The translations under genes and the position numbers were made by a program. Under the pieces are notes generated by a model, which was given only the letters and a program-made list of their open reading frames with translations, ran no database searches and had not been told where the DNA came from. DNA of 64,000 nt from Cryobacterium sp. PH31-O1. GTDB taxonomy: Bacteria; Actinomycetota; Actinomycetes; Actinomycetales; Microbacteriaceae. Within the stretch, counting starts at the first letter, position 1. Each line of letters begins with the position of its first letter. Below, piece by piece: positions 9,633 through 17,441 of this stretch. The stretch lies in NCBI RefSeq assembly GCF_030063455.1, contig NZ_JASITB010000001.1, positions 744,001-808,000 of the forward strand. The letters are read 5' to 3'.

Positions 9633-9760
9633 TCACGTCTCAATTTTGCGGTGGTAGGCCACACCGTCCATCGCCGCACCCATCTCGCCCGAGGTGAATA
9701 TGTGGTGTCTGCTGATGGCGATGACGTCCGCGAAGTCGCGCCACCGAGGTGACCCGGTCG
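9633..9760 (-). pseudogene. AbiEii-type nucleotidyltransferase toxin relic
   Basis: The last 35-40 residues of this frame (RWRDFADVIAISRHHIFTSG, then an AAMDGVAYHR-like helix) resemble the C-terminal region of AbiEii/AbiGii nucleotidyltransferase toxins, where an R-x-x-D-F-x-D segment precedes a helix with a conserved 'A...VA.HR' pattern. The nucleotidyltransferase core upstream is missing, and no AbiEi antitoxin gene is adjacent. The call rests on remembered family patterns and a short match. Confidence 0.4.
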
Positions 9761-9879
9761 TAGGTGGTGGGCGGCTCCCACTTGCCAGCGCCGCCGGAGC
9801 AATATTCACGGCGGTCACGGCCAGCCGATGTGGGCAACAATGGGCGGAAGAAGCCGCTGCTCGTCACTCAGTCCTCTGC

Positions 9880-10173
9880 GCTAGAGCCGCTGACCGTGAC
9901 GGAATCATCAAGAACCCCAGCACCTTCCCTGCGTTCTCCGGCGTCGATGTTCCCGGAATCCTCACGGGCAAATTCTGCATCCCGAGTTTCATCGACAACG
10001 ACCCAGTCGCCGCGGCCCTCGGGGAGGCCATCTCATGCGCCGTGCGCGGCTTCGACAACATCCTGAGGGCCACGTTGGGCACGGGGATCGGTGTCAGCGT
10101 AATGCAGGCCGGCGAGCCCCTCCGTGGCGCCGACAGGCAACATCCCGAAGCCGGCCGCCTCCCGCACTACCGC
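9880..10173 (+). pseudogene. ROK-family sugar kinase/repressor relic
   Basis: About 95 residues resembling the middle of ROK proteins: IIKNPSTFPAFSGVDVPGIL, then PSFIDNDPVAAALGEA (ROK-type ND.A. motif), then TLGTGIGVSVM and GEPLRGADRQHPEAG, where ROK proteins have GTGIG and GA.G..GE.GH. The zinc-ligand region and both termini are missing and the flanking frame is unrelated, so this is a decayed internal fragment. Confidence 0.6.
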
Positions 10174-10253
10174 CAATCAGTCATGACCTCTCTCGACAGC
10201 CTGACCGGCACATTCCCGCGGCCAACCCATGTTGGAGCCGACAGCCGGACTTC

Positions 10254-11060
10254 TCAACATCTCTGGTATACGTAGGCAGGTGCAGCATGGGGCACCAGCT
10301 CGCGGTCGCGCAAGATCATCAGCTGAGCCGTTGTTTGGCGGGCACAAGCCTCTGCGAAACTGTCTCGGAGGTCGTCGGTGTATTCGACGTCAATTACGTG
10401 CGCCCCGTAGACCTTGGCGTATTGGTCACACTCGGCGAATCGGTCACATTCCTCCGCCATCGCGAAGTCGAAACCTATTTCCGACTTGCCGCGCGAGCCC
10501 AGCTGTGCGGTGTTCTTCTGGCCCGCCGCGAGACCGTCAGCGTGGGCATCCGAGACCAACAGCTTCGCGAAGGCGATCGCGTCGGCCCCGGTGAGCGCGT
10601 CCTTTGATCGGGTGTATGAGTCGAGGTTGTCGAATTCGACCGCTTGGAACCCTGAAGTCTTGCATTGCGCGATGGTTTTCGCTTGCATCTCTGCGGCTGC
10701 TCGCCGTTTGTCGGCGGTTGAGATGTCGAGCAGATGCTCATCGGGCCAACCCGGGTCGACGAGAGGCACGCCGCTTGCAGTTTTGACGACCAGGCTGCTC
10801 GGCCAGCTCACTCCTGGCTGCGTCTGGAACCCATTGACGTAACAGATCGTATAGATGCCTTGAGCTGGCTCATCATTGCTGTCGCGGGTGACTACGGTGA
10901 CTCCGTCCGGCGGCGGGTAGGAGCCGCCGAGTTGGTAGTCGAACGCGCCCGACGTGGGAGGGAGAACGATACCAGGAGGGACAGCCAAGTCCGCGGCACA
11001 CCCACTAAGAAGAAGCGCAACGGCGAGCATCGCTGCCCATGTGATTCGGATTCGTGTCAT
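10254..11060 (-). CDS. Secreted GH114-like polygalactosaminidase lipoprotein
   Basis: A 268-residue lipoprotein: basic start, hydrophobic stretch and lipobox LLLSGC with Cys at residue 21. The mature protein resembles the glycoside hydrolase 114 (endo-alpha-1,4-polygalactosaminidase) TIM-barrel family: ICYVNGFQTQPGVSWPS near the start, DISTADKRRAAAEMQAKTI, GFQAVEFDNLDSYTRSKDAL with the acidic cluster, then GLAAGQKNTAQL and a late HVIDVEYTDDLRDSFAEAC. It would act outside the cell on galactosaminogalactan-like polymers; actual substrate is unproven. It is intact, single, and sits among relics in the island. Confidence 0.82.
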   Translation of the reverse strand: MTRIRITWAAMLAVALLLSGCAADLAVPPGIVLPPTSGAFDYQLGGSYPPPDGVTVVTRDSNDEPAQGIYTICYVNGFQTQPGVSWPSSLVVKTASGVPLVDPGWPDEHLLDISTADKRRAAAEMQAKTIAQCKTSGFQAVEFDNLDSYTRSKDALTGADAIAFAKLLVSDAHADGLAAGQKNTAQLGSRGKSEIGFDFAMAEECDRFAECDQYAKVYGAHVIDVEYTDDLRDSFAEACARQTTAQLMILRDRELVPHAAPAYVYQRC

Positions 11061-11386
11061 GCGGATTTCAGCCTATTGGTCATAGCGGACAGTGGCCTTT
11101 CCGGGGGTTGAGCCGCCGATGGCCGTCCCATGTCGTTGCGGGGCTTCCGGCGCCCGGTATCCGCACCGGCAACTGCCGCCGCGCGCGAATGCTGGTAAAT
11201 GCGCTCGGGCTTCTCCTGCGCAATGATATCGACTTCCCGCACCAACACCTTGGGCGCGCTGGCCAAACGTCGTGGTGGCGCCACGGTTCACTACACTCGT
11301 GACGGTCGCGCCACTGATGACACACCTCCGCTGATCAGATCAGGTGCGCCGGTCACGATTCCTCCGTCGGAGAACACGTCGCCGGT
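11061..11386. other. Intergenic, no recognisable gene
   Basis: About 325 bases between the GH114-like gene and the next relic. Several short frames are open on both strands but none resembles a protein I know, and none has a convincing ribosome site. It should hold the promoter of the GH114-like gene. Confidence 0.45.
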
Positions 11387-11825
11387 CTACAGAATGTCGA
11401 CTGAGATCGTGCCGCCGTCGGCCTTGCCCGCGGTGTCTCCATAGCCGCCGACGAAAATCCCACTGCCGCGGACGGACGCATCGGCGCGACCCGCGGAGAT
11501 GTTTTCGAGGCGCGCAGCGAGGCTCACTGCGGAGTCGCGCTGCCTATTCCAGACGGTGAAGGCGCCGTGCAGCGCCTCGACACCGAAGCCCGTCGGTCGA
11601 TCGGCCCTGCCTCTGGTGTCTGCCTCGGCGACATGGACACCGTCGGCCTCGATGCGGCCGCCGCGCAATCTCCCCTCCGTGGTGAGGTACACCTGCCCAA
11701 AAGTGACGACATTCCTCAGTCTCAGAACGCCAAGGTCCGCTCGACGGAGTCATCGTTGCATATTGCCAGTTCGAGCAGCGAAGCGCGCACCGTGATGTTC
11801 TCAACGCTGTTGTCTCGTGTCGAGA
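11387..11825 (-). pseudogene. Broken gene for repetitive glycine-rich protein
   Basis: The minus strand reads TRDNSVENITVRASLLELA, hits a TGA near 11730, then continues one frame over as FGQVYLTTEGRLRGGRIEAD, GFGVEALHGAFTVWNRQRD and SGIFVGGYGDTAGKADGGT. The style (IEADGVHV, GGTISVD) resembles an actinobacterial family of repetitive, probably beta-helical proteins of about 300 residues. Here only about 140 residues remain, split by a frameshift, and the frame stops at 11387, so it is a relic. Function unknown. Confidence 0.45.
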
Positions 11826-11902
11826 ACTCAAGTCCCAGTGAACCCGGGCGGGAGCCTCGACGCGGCCTGGGCGCCCTACTCGACCCGACATTTGCCTGCC
11901 AA

Positions 11903-12349
11903 TCAGGCGTTTTCTGCGGCCCGCTTGATCTCGGAGAGCCAGGAAGTCAGCGATCCGTCGAGGGTCGTCTGCATCCCGGCGACATCGGCTTCGACCGGCG
12001 CGCCGGCGAAGGATTCGGTAGTGGTGATGGTCACGCCTTCCGGCGTCTCGTCGAACAGCCATTCATGGATGCCGGTGATGCCGCTGGCTGGGCCGCCCCA
12101 TAGGATGCGGTGCTGGGGCTCGATCGCGTAGATCACCGAGGTCACCGGAAAGTTGTGGCTGGTCCAATCGAAGGTGCTGCTCACTTCGAACGGTCCGTTC
12201 AGGTGCGCTTCGGTGATGTCGGTGTTCCAGCTGGCCCAGGCATTCACACCGGTATGCAGCGCCCAGACGGTGGCGACCGGCGCGGCGATAGAGATGGAGT
12301 GGCGGGCGATGACGGGCGCGGTGCGATCGACGTCGGTGGGGTTGTTCAT
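11903..12349 (-). CDS. SRPBCC-family (polyketide cyclase/START-like) protein
   Basis: A 148-residue single-domain protein of the SRPBCC ligand-binding fold. The N-terminal strand HSISIAAPVATVWALHTGVN followed by WASWNTDI is the typical entry ('I.APVE.VW.l..D...W..W'). The middle has SSTFDWTSHNFPVTSVI and IEPQHRILWGG, and a C-terminal helix closes the cavity. Such proteins bind or modify hydrophobic small molecules. It follows a small membrane-protein gene by 73 bp on the same strand. A truncated paralogue lies at 13121-13272. Confidence 0.82.
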   Translation of the reverse strand: MNNPTDVDRTAPVIARHSISIAAPVATVWALHTGVNAWASWNTDITEAHLNGPFEVSSTFDWTSHNFPVTSVIYAIEPQHRILWGGPASGITGIHEWLFDETPEGVTITTTESFAGAPVEADVAGMQTTLDGSLTSWLSEIKRAAENA

Positions 12350-12422
12350 GATGATGCTCCTTGGATCTGATTCTAGTTGTGTGTTCGAAGGTGGTACGGC
12401 GGGTGTCGGCCAGCGACCGAAG

Positions 12423-12773
12423 TCAGCGTTTGCGCGTGTAGATCCGCACCAGGAAAGCGACGGAAACGAGCACGATGAGCGTGGCGAAGATCGGGCTTAT
12501 GTCCTTGGAGAGGCTCTGGGCGCCGTCGGCGCGCAGAATCCAGATTGCGAGCGGCGTGGCGTACACGGCGGTGAGAGCGATAGCCCACCAGCGCAGCGCA
12601 CGGGTGGTCTTCTCCCGGAAGGCGCCGATCAGCACCAGGATGACAGGCACTACCGCTAGCATCGCGAAACTGCCGACAACGAGCACCGGCACCGCCCAGA
12701 GGGAGATGAGCACGAGTTTGGAGGCCCGGCGAGCTTTGACGGTGGTGGGGGTTTGGATGGTCGAGGTTGTCAT
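12423..12773 (-). CDS. Small membrane protein, unknown function
   Basis: A 116-residue protein with three hydrophobic segments: VLISLWAVPVLVVGSFAML followed by VVPVILVLIGAF, then WWAIALTAVYATPLAIWIL, then IFATLIVLVSVAFLVRIY with a basic end. No family was recognised. It is upstream of, and probably co-transcribed with, the SRPBCC gene. Its upstream region carries an ACTGATTG motif (12822-12829) shared with two other island promoters. Confidence 0.65.
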   Translation of the reverse strand: MTTSTIQTPTTVKARRASKLVLISLWAVPVLVVGSFAMLAVVPVILVLIGAFREKTTRALRWWAIALTAVYATPLAIWILRADGAQSLSKDISPIFATLIVLVSVAFLVRIYTRKR

Positions 12774-12865
12774 GATGCGAGTTCCGTTCTGTTAGTGGGT
12801 GTTGAGAGTGACTGTGCACTCACTGATTGGCACAAATAAAAAAGCGCACTGACTGCTCGGACCGG

Positions 12866-13120
12866 TCAGAACGGATGCTGCGTGCCGTTCGACAGCAACC
12901 GCGCCCAGTCCTCAGACCGGGCATCGATACCGGCGGTGAGGCTGAGATGACATAGCTGCCGTACGCAATGAACCGCTGGACGTCTGCATCGCTCGACCCC
13001 GAGCGTGACTTCGCGAACCTGGTGATCTTGGCGACCCCTCACGAAGGGCGCGACCGATTTTCGGAATGTCGGCGACCGACTGAGCATGCACCTGCAGCAT
13101 GAGCAGTGTGCGGTCGGCCC
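12866..13120 (-). pseudogene. TetR-family regulator, C-terminal relic
   Basis: Two minus-strand frames together match the C-terminal domain of the intact TetR gene at 17442-18035: LLMLQVHAQSVADIPKIGRA corresponds to LIMLQVHAQSACDVPEVQDA, and after a frameshift GQLCHLSLTAGIDARSEDWA corresponds to GQLCHLVVLADLSGVNEAWA. The DNA-binding half is absent. This is a decayed paralogue joined to an SRPBCC fragment. Confidence 0.68.
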
Positions 13121-13272
13121 TCGATCCGAGCCTCGGATAGGTCGGTGTTCCAGCTCGTCCACGCATTCACGTGGCTGTGGAGAGCCCACACGGTAGCCAG
13201 CGGCGCCGCGATGGAAATGGTCTGGTGAGAGATATCTGGCGCGCTTCTGTCGATGTCACGTGGTCGGTTCAT
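13121..13272 (-). pseudogene. SRPBCC protein, N-terminal fragment
   Basis: From ATG 13272 (AAGGAGACACG upstream) about 48 residues closely match the N-terminus of the intact SRPBCC protein at 11903-12349 (HQTISIAAPLATVWALHSHV, WTSWNTDLSEA). The match ends at about 13123, where the sequence passes into the TetR relic. It lies downstream of the metallo-hydrolase gene on the same strand, so it was probably the third gene of that operon before a deletion. Confidence 0.68.
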
Positions 13273-13327
13273 GGTCGTGTCTCCTTGTGTCATGAGTGTC
13301 ATGCCCTGTTTGATGAGCGTGCCGTTG

Positions 13328-14245
13328 CTATACAGCGGTGAAGTCCGCCCATTTGTCCACCCTGAAATTGGCCGCATCATGGGCAGAAACGGATGCCGCA
13401 CCGTGACCCGCAAAATGCGCCGGGAACACGGTGGCACCCGCCCGGGCAGCGGCGCTGAGCACCTGTCGGCGAGAGGCGCTGGCCGCCTCGGGATCCAGGT
13501 CGAAGGCGCACGGGTCGTCCGGATGGGCGATCTGCACCGGTGTGTGCATGAGATCGCCGACGAAGACCGCCCCGGCGCCGGTTTCGAGCCATGCTACCGA
13601 TGAACCGGGTGTGTGACCTGGTGCGGACTCGAGCCGCAGCGCGTCGTCGATGCGATGTTCGCCGTCCCAGGTTTGCAAATGTCCGGCCTCGACGATCGGT
13701 GTGATGCTGTCTGCGAACACGAGCCTCGCCCCGGCGAATCGCCGCTCTTCGTCCTCGGTGCGTGCCGCGCGCATGCTTCCGGCGTTCTCGGGGTTGAAGT
13801 AGTCGTAGTCGCGTTGCGGGACCAGATAGGTGGCGTTCGGGAACGTCGGCACCCAGTTCGTGCCGTCGAGCCTCGTGTTCCATCCGACGTGGTCATAGTG
13901 GATGTGCGTGTTGACCACGACGTCGACTTCGGCTGGATCGACCCCCAGCCGGGCGAGCCGCTGCAAGAAATCCGTATCCAGATGGTCGAAGGCGGGGGCC
14001 TGCGGGCGGGCACGGTCGTTGCCGACTCCGGTATCGATGAGGATCGTACGCCCGCCCTCTCTCAGCACCCACGTTTGGATTGCAGCGCGGTAGGCTCCCG
14101 TCGACGGTGTCCAGTGGTGGGGCGCCAGATCCTCGGTCCAGGCTTCGTCGGCCGTGTCCGGGAACATCTCGCCCACGGTCTTGATCGGTCCGACCCATTC
14201 GAGTACTCGTTGGATCTCGAACGATCCGATACGCATTGTGCTCAT
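13328..14245 (-). CDS. Metallo-beta-lactamase-fold hydrolase (lactonase-like)
   Basis: A 305-residue cytoplasmic MBL-fold enzyme. The zinc signature HxHxDH appears as NTHIHYDHVGWN, followed by a later His in SAPGHTPGSS, an Asp in VFVGDLMHTP and a C-terminal His in FPAHFAG. The spacing and length fit N-acyl-homoserine lactonase or methyl-parathion hydrolase relatives. A lactone or ester substrate is inference. Its ATG overlaps the stop of the MFS gene (ATGA), so the two are translationally coupled: an exporter plus a degradative enzyme under one promoter, beside a divergent TetR. Confidence 0.88.
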   Translation of the reverse strand: MSTMRIGSFEIQRVLEWVGPIKTVGEMFPDTADEAWTEDLAPHHWTPSTGAYRAAIQTWVLREGGRTILIDTGVGNDRARPQAPAFDHLDTDFLQRLARLGVDPAEVDVVVNTHIHYDHVGWNTRLDGTNWVPTFPNATYLVPQRDYDYFNPENAGSMRAARTEDEERRFAGARLVFADSITPIVEAGHLQTWDGEHRIDDALRLESAPGHTPGSSVAWLETGAGAVFVGDLMHTPVQIAHPDDPCAFDLDPEAASASRRQVLSAAARAGATVFPAHFAGHGAASVSAHDAANFRVDKWADFTAV

Positions 14246-15570
14246 CGTGTGTACTCTCTTTCGTTGATCAGTGCGAGCGTGCCGATGGGCGCGCTCGGTG
14301 TTGGCGATGTCAGTGTTGGCGACCTCAGCGTTGGCGCGCTCAGTTCGCCGGGGATGTCCGGCGGGGATGTCCGGCGGCGGCCAGCGGGATGCGGTTGGTG
14401 TCTGCTGACGAGCAAGGAGGCCGCGACGGCCGCGATGCTCAGGATCGCGATGGCGGGCGCACCGAGGTTGAGGGCCTGAGTGAGCCCCGACCGCGTGGCC
14501 ACGGCGCCAAGCAGTAGGGCGGTCACGCCCTGCATCAGGTACGCGATGAGGTAGACGGCTGAGATGGCGCCCGCGCGGGAGCGAGCGGGAGCGTTAGCGG
14601 TGATCAGGCCGAGCCCGCCGAGGAACAGCAGGCTGTAGCCGGTGCCCATCGCGATCGCTGAGGCGAGAAAGAGAACGAGAGAGGCCTGGGCGGCGGCCAC
14701 TGCGAGCAAGGTCATCCCAATCGTCGTGCCGGCACTTCCCAGCATGATCGCGACTTTGGCAGGCGTACCCTTTGCGAGGAGAGCGACCACCGCGATAACG
14801 ACGGCGAACATGGCCAGGATGCCGCCAGTCACGAGCGCATTGTTAGACCCGATCAGGTCACGCGCAATCTGGGCACCGAGCGACATCATGATGGTGCCGA
14901 CACCGAACGCGGCGGTCATCGCAATCGCAGACGTGACGAATATCCAGCGGAATCCGCTCGCGAGACGCGGGGCACGCGGATGCCAGTGGCCGGTCGCCGG
15001 GTCCGCGGCGTGCCGCGGCAGGAACCATGCGAACACGAGGACGACCGCGATCACCGCGGCGAGTACCCAGAAGCTCAGGCGGGTCGGGAACGGCGCGTAC
15101 TCGATCAGGGAACCGCCCACGAGAAAGGCCAGCCCCAGGCCGGCCGCCGTGGCCAGCGTGGCGATCGAGCCGGCCCGGCTCGCCTTTCCCGGGGCGCTGA
15201 ACTCGGTCATCGCGGCCGTGGCAGGAGTCAGCGAGAGGCCGACACCGATGCCCATCAGTGCGCGACCGGCGAAGACGACGCCGACGTCGGGCGCGACGGC
15301 GAAGAGCAACACGCCCACCAGTGAAGTGGCGAGGCCCAGCAGGATCGTCGTTCGGCGACCAAGATAGTCGGACAGGTCACCGGCGAGAAGGAGCACGATG
15401 ACGAGAGTGGCGGGGTAGACGGCGAAGATCCCTGTCGTCACCGTCGCATCAAGGTGCCACTCCGCAGCGTAGAGCGGGTACGTCATCGTGGGCGCCGCAC
15501 TGGTCCAGAGAGCAATTGCGGCGACCGAAGCGGCCACCCAGAGGCTGGCTCGTCTCCCGAGTACGTACAT
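14242..15570 (-). CDS. MFS transporter (drug-efflux type)
   Basis: A 442-residue, 12-helix major facilitator. The first helix pair is VAASVAAIALWTSAAPTM, the loop 2-3 signature is LAGDLSDYLGRRTTILLG, and the motif C-like region is ALMGIGVGLSLTPATAAMTE. The C-terminal tail is Thr/Pro-rich (SAPTLRSPTLTSPTPSAP). The family exports drugs or small metabolites. It is the first gene of a unit with the metallo-hydrolase and is divergent from a TetR gene with operator-like dyads between them, so TetR repression is likely. Confidence 0.88.
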   Translation of the reverse strand: MYVLGRRASLWVAASVAAIALWTSAAPTMTYPLYAAEWHLDATVTTGIFAVYPATLVIVLLLAGDLSDYLGRRTTILLGLATSLVGVLLFAVAPDVGVVFAGRALMGIGVGLSLTPATAAMTEFSAPGKASRAGSIATLATAAGLGLAFLVGGSLIEYAPFPTRLSFWVLAAVIAVVLVFAWFLPRHAADPATGHWHPRAPRLASGFRWIFVTSAIAMTAAFGVGTIMMSLGAQIARDLIGSNNALVTGGILAMFAVVIAVVALLAKGTPAKVAIMLGSAGTTIGMTLLAVAAAQASLVLFLASAIAMGTGYSLLFLGGLGLITANAPARSRAGAISAVYLIAYLMQGVTALLLGAVATRSGLTQALNLGAPAIAILSIAAVAASLLVSRHQPHPAGRRRTSPPDIPGELSAPTLRSPTLTSPTPSAPIGTLALINEREYTR

Positions 15571-15593
15571 GTTGTCTTCTTTCGGCTTGGTGT

Positions 15594-15653
15594 TTTTTTG
15601 GAGTGATCACTTCTATCCTGGGGATTCTTTTTTGGAATATCAACTCCAAAAAA
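15594..15653. promoter_or_regulatory. Two operator-like dyads between MFS and tetR
   Basis: In the divergent intergenic region, AGTGATCACT (15602-15611) is a perfect 10-bp palindrome inside the imperfect dyad TTGGAGTGATCACTTCTA. TTTTTTGGA (15628-15636) and TCCAAAAAA (15645-15653) are perfect inverted arms around 8 bases. Both carry TTGGA half-sites. They would let the TetR at 15669 repress both genes. Confidence 0.6.
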
Positions 15654-15668
15654 TGTTAGGGTGACTTT

Positions 15669-16313
15669 ATGACAGCAACCAGTACCCTCCAGCCGACTCG
15701 GGCCGAGCCGCGACTCACGGCGAAGGGTGAGGCAACGCGGGCACGGATCGTCGAGATCGCGGCGGAGCTGATCATCGCCCAGGGGGTCGCTGGCACGAGC
15801 ATCGAGGACGTCCAGCGCGCAGCGGGGGTGAGCGCGTCACAGCTTTACCATTACTTTGGTGACAAGCGAGGCCTCGTGCACGCTGTCATCGAGTTCCAGG
15901 CAGACGCGATCCTCATCAACCAGCGCCTGCGAACCGACCGGCTCGACAGCTTCGAGGCGCTCCAGGCCTGGCGCGACCGGCTCGTGGCAGCTCAGGATCG
16001 CCGGGGCTGCCTGGGCGGCTGCGCCATCGGCTCGCTCGCGAGCGAGCTTGCCGACAGCCAACCGGATGCCCGTGAGCACCTCGTGAACGCGTTTGCGCGC
16101 TGGGAGGCCCCGATCAGCGAGGGGCTCCGGGCGATGCGCGACCGCGGTGAACTGCGTGCGGATGCCGACCCTGACGGCCTCGCGGTGGCCCTCCTCGCCG
16201 CGGTCGAGGGTGGGGCGCTCCTGACCAGGACCAGGCGCGAGACCAAACCCCTTGAGATCGCCCTCGACACGATGATCGGCCACATCCGGTCGCTGTCCAC
16301 CGCGGCTGGCTAA
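15669..16313 (+). CDS. TetR/AcrR-family regulator
   Basis: A 214-residue repressor. The N-terminal HTH is canonical: TRARIVEIAAELIIAQGVAG, then TSIEDVQRAAGVSASQLYHY with FGDKRGLVHAVI. The ligand domain starts at about residue 80 and includes LGGCAIGSLASELADSQPDA, a sequence typical of the LfrR/YxaF-like group. It is divergent from the MFS/metallo-hydrolase unit, with palindromes between, and is its likely regulator. Its stop overlaps the end of the convergent oxidoreductase gene by four bases. Confidence 0.9.
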   Translation: MTATSTLQPTRAEPRLTAKGEATRARIVEIAAELIIAQGVAGTSIEDVQRAAGVSASQLYHYFGDKRGLVHAVIEFQADAILINQRLRTDRLDSFEALQAWRDRLVAAQDRRGCLGGCAIGSLASELADSQPDAREHLVNAFARWEAPISEGLRAMRDRGELRADADPDGLAVALLAAVEGGALLTRTRRETKPLEIALDTMIGHIRSLSTAAG

Positions 16314-17359
16314 GGAAATAGGATCACCTTGCCACTGACCGTTCTCGACTCGGCCAGTGTGAGAGCGGCCACCACCTCGGCGAGAGGGAACCGGGCGGCA
16401 ATGTTGGCTTTCACGGTGCCGTCCAGCAGGAGGGCGAACACTTGACCGAGGTCCTCCTCCAGGTGCTTTCGGAACCGCGCTGGCCTGCGCTTGTGTCCGG
16501 CCCACAGGTCGTAAAAGGTCGCGCGGCGACCGTTGGGGAGCAGATTCCAGAGCGCGATGTGGCCGATCGCCTTCGCGAACGGCATGAGAAGTCCGCCCGT
16601 GCCACCGACCTCGGCGATGATCGAATAGCAGACGAGCACCCCGCCTGGTGCCAGCAGGCCGAACGATGTGCGTGCCATCTCCCCTCCAACATTGTCGAAG
16701 ACGGCGTCCACACCATTGGGTGCGAGTTCGAGCACTCGCGCGGCGAGGTTGGGGTCGTTGTAGTCGACCGGGTCGACGCCCGCCGCACGGAGGGCGTCGT
16801 GGTGACGTGGTGACGCCGTTCCGATCACCCGCACGCCGGCGTGCTGGGCGAGCTGAATCAGGATGCCGCCGACTCCGCCGTTGGCTCCGTGCAGCAAGAC
16901 CGTCTGCCCCGCCTTCACTCGCGCCGAGCGGTGCAGCATCTGCCAGGCCGTCACTCCGTTGACGACCACGGTTTCCGCGTCGGCCGGGTCAATCCCGGCC
17001 GGGACGACAATACTGTCGCGTGCCGCGACGAGTGCGTGGCTGGTCCATCCGCCCGTCTTGGTCAGAGCGGCAACCCGCTGCCCGATCAGGGATGGGTCGG
17101 TGCCGGCGCCGGTTCGGAGGACCACTCCGACCACGTCGTAGCCGGGGACGAACGGGAACGCGGGCTGCCCGAAGTAGCGGCCGCGGCGCATCGATTGCTC
17201 AGCGAACGAGATGCCCGTCGCCTCGACGGCGACGAGCAGTTGCCCCGGCCCCGGCTCATCGAGCGTCACGCGCTCGATCAATAGACCCTCGGGCTCGACG
17301 AGGCCGGGCAGCACCACCTGGGTGGCGGTAACCGGCTGTGGGGTTGTGGTGTTCGACAT
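16310..17359 (-). CDS. Medium-chain NADPH:quinone oxidoreductase-like
   Basis: A 349-residue MDR-superfamily protein. The N-terminal GroES-like part carries EATGISFAEQSMRRGRYFG and FPFVPGYDVVGVV, and the Rossmann part carries LLHGANGGVGGILIQLAQHA (GxxGGVG). It lacks the zinc-binding Cys set, so it belongs with quinone oxidoreductase/VAT-1/crotonyl reductase relatives that reduce quinones or enones. The promoter carries ACTGATTGGTCAGT, and the TetR gene that follows upstream on the same strand has a related sequence at its own start. Confidence 0.88.
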   Translation of the reverse strand: MSNTTTPQPVTATQVVLPGLVEPEGLLIERVTLDEPGPGQLLVAVEATGISFAEQSMRRGRYFGQPAFPFVPGYDVVGVVLRTGAGTDPSLIGQRVAALTKTGGWTSHALVAARDSIVVPAGIDPADAETVVVNGVTAWQMLHRSARVKAGQTVLLHGANGGVGGILIQLAQHAGVRVIGTASPRHHDALRAAGVDPVDYNDPNLAARVLELAPNGVDAVFDNVGGEMARTSFGLLAPGGVLVCYSIIAEVGGTGGLLMPFAKAIGHIALWNLLPNGRRATFYDLWAGHKRRPARFRKHLEEDLGQVFALLLDGTVKANIAARFPLAEVVAALTLAESRTVSGKVILFP

Positions 17360-17384
17360 GGTCTTCTCCAGATCTTGTTATGTT

Positions 17385-17398
17385 ACTGATTGGTCAGT
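17385..17398. promoter_or_regulatory. Operator-like palindrome upstream of oxidoreductase
   Basis: ACTGATTGGTCAGT: five-base inverted arms (ACTGA/TCAGT) around TTGG, 26 bases upstream of the oxidoreductase start. Related ACTGATTG occurs at 18039-18046 directly before the TetR start and at 12822-12829 before the small membrane-protein gene. Confidence 0.55.
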
Positions 17399-17441
17399 CA
17401 CTTATTTGGGTATGAATGAAAAATCGTGGCCCTCATCGATG

